64,000 nucleotides of DNA from Arcticibacter tournemirensis (GTDB lineage Bacteria > Bacteroidota > Bacteroidia > Sphingobacteriales > Sphingobacteriaceae): positions 434,001 through 498,000 of the forward strand of contig NZ_VFPL01000001.1 in assembly GCF_006716645.1 (NCBI RefSeq). Direction: 5' to 3'. A program made the position numbers and the translations under genes. The notes under the pieces are model-generated. The model was not told the origin of the DNA. It was given only the letters and a program-made list of their open reading frames with translations, and did not search any database. Each line of letters opens with the position of its first letter. The stretch's first letter is position 1. This document shows positions 59,791-64,000 of this stretch, piece after piece.

Positions 59791-59917
59791 TAAATTAAGA
59801 TTGCTTCGAGCAGGAATGAGACATATCTATTGCGCTGATCCTATAATTTCTTTTCGGATCCGTTGATGGCTGACTTAGCGACAATACGGGCCGGATATAG
59901 TACATCCGGTAGTGACG

Positions 59918-59979
59918 TTTTAAACAAAATAAATTGGCATTTTAAACAAAACCGTCCGCTTGAAAGAGGCTTAGCTTTG
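59918..59979 (+). promoter_or_regulatory. Paired 12-base direct repeats and -7 box before SDR gene
   Basis: TTTTAAACAAAA occurs at 59918-59929 and 59940-59951, 22 bases start to start, which is two helical turns. TAGCTTTG (59972-59979) matches the -7 element exactly, 21 bases before the ATG at 60001. Repeats just upstream of the promoter on one face of DNA are the expected target of an AraC-type activator; such a gene lies at 61101. Confidence 0.6.
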
Positions 59980-60000
59980 TCATGAATATAAATTACGATT

Positions 60001-61002
60001 ATGAAAATGACAAAAAACAATTATCAGGGCAGCTTACAGACACCAACAGGCTCAGAGTTTAATGCCACATCTACGGCAGAAGATGTAATAAAGGGGATTG
60101 ACCTCAGAGGAAAAATTGCCATCGTAACAGGTGGCAATACCGGTATCGGACTGGAAACTACCAGGGTATTAGCTGAGGCCGGGGCAAAGGTTATCGTTCC
60201 AGCAAGAGACATGGAGAAGGCGATGGCTAACCTCAAGGCAATTCCGAATGTAGAGATCGAGCCGATGGACTTAATGGATCCGGGTTCCATTGATGCTTTT
60301 GCTGAAAAGTTTCTGGCATCCGGACGACCCCTTCATTTATTAATAAACAATGCAGGAATAATGTGGGTGCCCTTACGCAGAGACATCCGCGGTATTGAAT
60401 CACAATTGGCAACTAACTATTTAGCGCAATTCCAGCTGACCGCAAACTTATGGCCTGCTCTTAAAGAAGCGAATGGCGCACGAGTGGTTAATATTTCTTC
60501 CCAGGGACACCAGTTTGCTCCTTTTGATTTTGACGATCCAAACTTCCATCAACGCGAATACGAAACATTGAGTGGGTATGGGCAGTCAAAAACAGCTGTC
60601 AACCTTTTTTCACTTGAACTCGATAATCGGGCTAAAGCATTCAATGTTCGGGTATACTCTCTAAATCCGGGGTCGATCGGCGGAACCGAACTAGGGAGAG
60701 AAGCACCATTGGAGCTGTTTCAAAAAATGGGATTTTGTGACGCAGAGGGGAACATCCTGCCAGAGGTATTAGCATCATTAAAGACAATACCGCAGGGTGC
60801 TGCGACAACTATTTGGTGCGCAACCAGTCCATCACTCGAAAACATAGGAGGTGTATACTGTGAAGATTCAGATATAGCCAGGTTAGCTTCGGATACACCG
60901 ATGTCAAATGGAGTAAAAGCTTATTCGCTTGATGAATCCTCCGCTAAACGATTGTGGGTGCTGAGCGAGGAGATGACGGGAATAACTTTTGATGTTGAAT
61001 AA
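60001..61002 (+). CDS. Short-chain dehydrogenase/reductase (SDR)
   Basis: A 333-residue NAD(P)-dependent oxidoreductase with TGGNTGIGLETT (cofactor loop), NNAGIM, ISSQGHQF (catalytic Ser) and YGQSKTAVN (Tyr and Lys). The C-terminal part is ~50 residues longer than classical SDRs, as in the retinol-dehydrogenase-like group. It is preceded by paired direct repeats and a good -7 box, and 98 bases later the AraC regulator begins, so control by that regulator is likely. Substrate unknown. Confidence 0.9.
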   Translation: MKMTKNNYQGSLQTPTGSEFNATSTAEDVIKGIDLRGKIAIVTGGNTGIGLETTRVLAEAGAKVIVPARDMEKAMANLKAIPNVEIEPMDLMDPGSIDAFAEKFLASGRPLHLLINNAGIMWVPLRRDIRGIESQLATNYLAQFQLTANLWPALKEANGARVVNISSQGHQFAPFDFDDPNFHQREYETLSGYGQSKTAVNLFSLELDNRAKAFNVRVYSLNPGSIGGTELGREAPLELFQKMGFCDAEGNILPEVLASLKTIPQGAATTIWCATSPSLENIGGVYCEDSDIARLASDTPMSNGVKAYSLDESSAKRLWVLSEEMTGITFDVE

Positions 61003-61049
61003 ATTTCTTCTTAAACAGGCTCGTAAGAAGAGCGGATTCATATAATAAC

Positions 61050-61057
61050 TATCTTTG
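61050..61057 (+). promoter_or_regulatory. -7 box before AraC regulator gene
   Basis: TATCTTTG matches TAnnTTTG fully and stands 43 bases before the ATG at 61101. It indicates that the regulator has its own promoter rather than depending on read-through from the SDR gene. Confidence 0.55.
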
Positions 61058-61100
61058 AATTAACAAGGTCGACCTGACGAAACATTTTTATTGACCCGGG

Positions 61101-61922
61101 ATGGATCATATTTCTAAATATCTAACTAAGGAAATTAAGCTCTCATGCTATGATGATAAGCTGTTTAAATCCGACCTGATATTTGATGACCATATGTTGG
61201 TTTGGTTCATTTCTGGTGAAACTAAAATCATACAGGCAGACGATACTTTTTATTTCAAGGCCGGAGATATTTTTTTAATTCCCAGGAATGTACTGGCTAC
61301 AATAATCAACTATCCCAAAAATGGACAGCCCCATAAAACGGTTGTTATGCACCTGTCGCAAAAAAGGCTAAAAGACTTTTATGCAGGCGTTGGTTTAGGA
61401 GAGATGAAGAAGACAAGTCAAAAGATCATCAGTTTTAGCAATCATCCCTTTTTAGAAAGCTGCCTGGCCTCACTTATACCATATTTTGATGTGGAGGGAG
61501 AGTTTCCGGAGAATATCGCCTCATTAAAAATAACTGAAGCTATCAGTGTTTTAAGAGAAATAGATAAAGATGTTGATTGTCTGCTGGCAAACTTTGATCA
61601 ACCCGGAAAGATTGATCTGGTTGATTTTATGCAGCGGAATTTTATGTTTAATATGTCGTTGGAGAAGCTTGGTTATCTGACAGGTAGAAGCTTATCAACC
61701 TTCAACAGAGATTTCAGGAAGTTCTTTAATGTTACTCCGCAAAAGTGGCTTACTGAGAAACGACTTGAGTTGGCTTACTATCAATTAACCGCAAAGAAGA
61801 AAAAGCCAACTGAAGTTTATCTTGAAACAGGCTTTGAAGATCTTTCCCACTTTTCTTTTGCCTTCAAGAAGAAGTATGGGGTCGCTCCAAGCCAATTGCG
61901 ATCTACTGGATCGGAAGTATAA
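61101..61922 (+). CDS. AraC-family transcriptional regulator
   Basis: A 273-residue regulator. An N-terminal cupin-like part (residues ~20-110: VWFISGETKIIQADDTFYFK, AGDIFLIPRN) is followed by the double HTH (residues ~180-265: FNMSLEKLGYLTGRSLSTF ... TEVYLETGFEDLSHFSFAFK, end KKYGVAPSQLR). The effector is unknown. It is placed between the SDR and an exported hydrolase gene, 40 bases ahead of the latter. Confidence 0.9.
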   Translation: MDHISKYLTKEIKLSCYDDKLFKSDLIFDDHMLVWFISGETKIIQADDTFYFKAGDIFLIPRNVLATIINYPKNGQPHKTVVMHLSQKRLKDFYAGVGLGEMKKTSQKIISFSNHPFLESCLASLIPYFDVEGEFPENIASLKITEAISVLREIDKDVDCLLANFDQPGKIDLVDFMQRNFMFNMSLEKLGYLTGRSLSTFNRDFRKFFNVTPQKWLTEKRLELAYYQLTAKKKKPTEVYLETGFEDLSHFSFAFKKKYGVAPSQLRSTGSEV

Positions 61923-61962
61923 TAAGGGCCTGATTAAATACTGTATTTTTAATAGAGAATAT

Positions 61963-62754
61963 ATGAAAAACAAACAGATTCAAAGGGTACTCACAATCTT
62001 TTTAATGATTGTTGTTGGTAATGGCTACGGGGTGTATTCACAAGAACAAAATGGTAATCATGCTATCAGGAACGTAGTGCTTGTACATGGCGCTTTCCTG
62101 GATGGATCAGGTTGGGAAGGTGTGTATCAAGAATTAACCCAAAGGGGATATAATGTTACTGTCACGCAACACACCTTACGGGATTTCGATGATGATGTTG
62201 CTGTTGTTGAAAAAGTGATTAGTCAGCAGGATGGCCCGTGCATCCTTGTAGGGCATAGCTATGGTGGGGTAGTAATTTCGGCAGCAGGGAACCACCCCAA
62301 CGTGGCCGGCCTGGTGTATATTGCAGCACATGCCCCTGATGCGGGCGAGTTGAGAGCCGATCTTGTAAAAAAATATCCATCAGCTTATAAATCGCTTATT
62401 AAGGGTGATGATGGATTTGACATTGTAAACCCGGCAAAGTTTGCTGAAGATTTTGCAGCTGATCTTCCCATAGAGAGAGCTACTTTTATGGCTAATGCAC
62501 AGGTTCCAACCGCCGATAAAGTGTTCCGGGCTGTGATCCAAAAACCTGCTTGGAAATATAAGCCTACCTGGTATATGGTGGCTGGTGCTGATCGTATTAT
62601 CAACCCTGATCTGGAACGATTTTATGCTGGTCGGGCTAAAAGCAAAAAGGTGGTTGAAATTAAGGGCGGCAGCCATGCCATCTATGCATCGCGCCCCAAA
62701 GATGTTGCCGCGCTTATTATTGAAGCGGCAGCCCATGCCGGAAAAAAGGATTAA
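61963..62754 (+). CDS. Exported alpha/beta hydrolase
   Basis: A 263-residue hydrolase with signal peptide (VLTIFLMIVVGNGYGVYSQ). Key blocks are VVLVHGAFLDGSGWEGVYQE, ILVGHSYGGVVISAAG with the nucleophile Ser, and GGSHAIYASRP with the catalytic His. It resembles the salicylate-esterase/EstC-like group. ATG 61963 is chosen because it begins a proper signal peptide; a longer frame starts inside the AraC gene. Confidence 0.88.
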   Translation: MKNKQIQRVLTIFLMIVVGNGYGVYSQEQNGNHAIRNVVLVHGAFLDGSGWEGVYQELTQRGYNVTVTQHTLRDFDDDVAVVEKVISQQDGPCILVGHSYGGVVISAAGNHPNVAGLVYIAAHAPDAGELRADLVKKYPSAYKSLIKGDDGFDIVNPAKFAEDFAADLPIERATFMANAQVPTADKVFRAVIQKPAWKYKPTWYMVAGADRIINPDLERFYAGRAKSKKVVEIKGGSHAIYASRPKDVAALIIEAAAHAGKKD

Positions 62755-62790
62755 TGATTACAGGCGATATATTTCGGGATGTAGTACCAG

Positions 62791-63570
62791 TTACTTCTTC
62801 ATTGCGTATTCTGAGGGCGACATGCCAAATTGCTTGCTAAAGTTTCTTCCGAAATGCGTTTGTGAGTTATAACCAACCATGTCCGAAATCTCATATATCT
62901 TGTAATTACCCTCGCGAAGAAGCTCTGCTGCTTTCTTTAAACGGGCTATATTGATAAGTTCATTGGGTGTGAGATCGGATATAGCCTTTATTTTGCGGTA
63001 TAGGGTAGGGCGGCTCATGTTCATCATGTCTGCCAGATGCTCTACATCAAGGTCAATATTAGCAAGGTTTTTATAAATGGTATCGTTCAGCTTCTCCAAA
63101 AAGTTTTCGTCGGCTTTCGAATAGGCCATTGTTTTTATATGGACAAGCGGCGAACTCGCAAAATACTGACGGATCTTATTCCGGTTAGAAAGCAGGTTCG
63201 CTATCTGAACCTTTAAATATTCAGGAGAGAACGGTTTCTCAATATAGGCATCCGCTCCCAGTTCCAGGCCTTCGATCTTAGACTGAAGGTTGTTTTTGGC
63301 TGTCAGGAGGATGATTGGAACATGGCTGAACTCAAAGTTCGACTTAATGATTTTACAAAGTTCAAAGCCGTCCATTATGGGCATCATGATGTCGCTTACG
63401 ACCAATTGAACCGCTTCCTTAAGAAGGATGTCGAGGGCTTCTTTTCCATCGTAGGCCTTTAAAATGGAATATTTATCTTCCAAATCATCAGATATGAAAT
63501 CCAAAATCTCCTCATTATCGTCCACAAGGAGGATCAATGGTTTAGTTTCCTGGTTAGTTAAATCCTGCAT
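62791..63570 (-). CDS. Response regulator with AraC-type output
   Basis: A 259-residue protein: receiver domain (residues ~12-125: ILLVDDNEEILDF, D60 in VVSDIMMPIMDG, ADAYIEKPFSPEYL) and an AraC HTH (residues ~160-257, ending FSKQFGMSPSEYAMKK). In Bacteroidota this pair of domains usually ends a one-piece hybrid two-component protein; here it is a separate gene 10 bases behind the kinase gene. Target genes are not evident. Confidence 0.9.
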   Translation of the reverse strand: MQDLTNQETKPLILLVDDNEEILDFISDDLEDKYSILKAYDGKEALDILLKEAVQLVVSDIMMPIMDGFELCKIIKSNFEFSHVPIILLTAKNNLQSKIEGLELGADAYIEKPFSPEYLKVQIANLLSNRNKIRQYFASSPLVHIKTMAYSKADENFLEKLNDTIYKNLANIDLDVEHLADMMNMSRPTLYRKIKAISDLTPNELINIARLKKAAELLREGNYKIYEISDMVGYNSQTHFGRNFSKQFGMSPSEYAMKK

Positions 63571-63580
63571 GTCGTAAATA

Positions 63581-64000
63581 TTAATCCCTCTTTAGTCCAG
63601 TCGGTAAATTTAATATAAAAACATTCAATGTACTATCATTCGTATCAAGAGTTAACGATCCTTGCAGTAATTCGGCAAGTGAGCGGGAAAGAGCCAGGCC
63701 TATGCCGGTTCCGGTTTGCTTGCGGGTTTCTTTGATCCGGAAGAATGAGTCGAAGATTTTGTCTTTCATATCTGCCGGGATATGATAACCATCATTTTTA
63801 ACCTGAATGGTAAATTCATTCTTCTCTTCATCTATCCGCGAGAGGGAAACGATAACCAGCTTTTCGCTATATTTTATCGCATTAGAGATCAGGTTGCTTA
63901 TTATCTTATTGAAGGCGTCTACATCCGTTGATACATTGACCGGCTCTGCCGGAACATCAATTTGAAATGTAATTTTCTTTTGTTCGGCAGCAGATTCAAA
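63581..64000 (-). CDS. Sensor histidine kinase, 3' part only
   Basis: The last 139 codons of a histidine kinase whose start lies right of the window. Visible are the N box SNLISNAIKYSE, the G1 box VKNDGYHIP, the F box IFDSFFRIKE and the G2 box GTGIGLALSRSLAE. It is co-oriented with and 10 bases from the AraC-type response regulator, so the two form a split hybrid system. Confidence 0.88.
   Translation of the reverse strand, partial: FESAAEQKKITFQIDVPAEPVNVSTDVDAFNKIISNLISNAIKYSEKLVIVSLSRIDEEKNEFTIQVKNDGYHIPADMKDKIFDSFFRIKETRKQTGTGIGLALSRSLAELLQGSLTLDTNDSTLNVFILNLPTGLKRD

Overview
The window is from a Bacteroidota genome, most likely a Sphingobacteriales relative of Mucilaginibacter or Pedobacter. 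The evidence is a SusC/SusD locus, promoters with the Bacteroidota -7 element TAnnTTTG, DUF1735, DUF1349, DUF6428 and DUF6934 families, and a Bacteroidetes-type mobilisation module. The genus is an inference from protein style only. No rRNA, tRNA or CRISPR array was seen.

Positions 1 to about 42.5 kb look like a mobile resistance island. It opens with the 3' end of a tyrosine recombinase (2-199), followed by an arsenic operon (arsR, DUF6428, arsN2-like acetyltransferase, an exported cysteine-free relative of low-molecular-weight phosphatases, ACR3 pump, two metallophosphoesterases, an orphan gcvH). Three copies of one ArsR-type operator precede arsR, the DUF6428 gene and the phosphatase relative. 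A minus-strand, A/T-rich three-gene operon (5873-8969) then encodes an HEPN/Ymh protein, an unknown protein and a PD-(D/E)XK nuclease-like protein, a candidate defence system. A chimeric ORF (9201-9674) joins the start of an element gene (full copy at 33367) to the end of the recombinase.

From 10.1 to 25.1 kb lie a ChrB-like/MFS/EEP operon with a near-leaderless promoter overlapping a palindrome, a two-component system, and an efflux and phosphatase operon (YncE, TolC, adaptor, RND pump, PAP2, PafA-like phosphatase, EamA, PAP2). A TTCAGA-N5-TTCAGA box sits before the two-component genes and in the divergent control region of the efflux operon.

From 33.25 kb leftward to 25.1 kb runs a twelve-gene fluoride operon. 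It starts with a good -7 box and a fluoride (crcB-motif) riboswitch, and encodes a degenerate PAP2 protein, a metallophosphoesterase, a helical protein, enolase, pyrophosphatase, CLC-F antiporter, DUF190, CrcB/FluC, a universal stress protein, a small membrane protein, an esterase and a HAD hydrolase. It combines fluoride export with spare copies of the two classical fluoride-sensitive enzymes.

From 33.4 to 42.2 kb is the mobilisation and accessory part: an element-specific protein, two excisionase-like HTH proteins, a strongly structured intergenic block (candidate oriT), MobC, relaxase, a coiled-coil membrane protein, a DUF6934 gene with a 55-residue companion, a divergent XRE regulator, an HEPN protein, a SWIM-finger protein and a YozE-domain protein.

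From 42.7 kb on the content looks chromosomal: Tat-exported aldo/keto reductase, a secreted unknown protein, a 90-base near-perfect hairpin, a LuxR-type regulator divergent from a DUF1349 protein, a Sus-like nutrient-uptake locus, an MprF-VirJ-VirJ lipid operon, an SDR gene with paired direct repeats, an AraC regulator, an alpha/beta hydrolase and a two-component pair cut by the window end.
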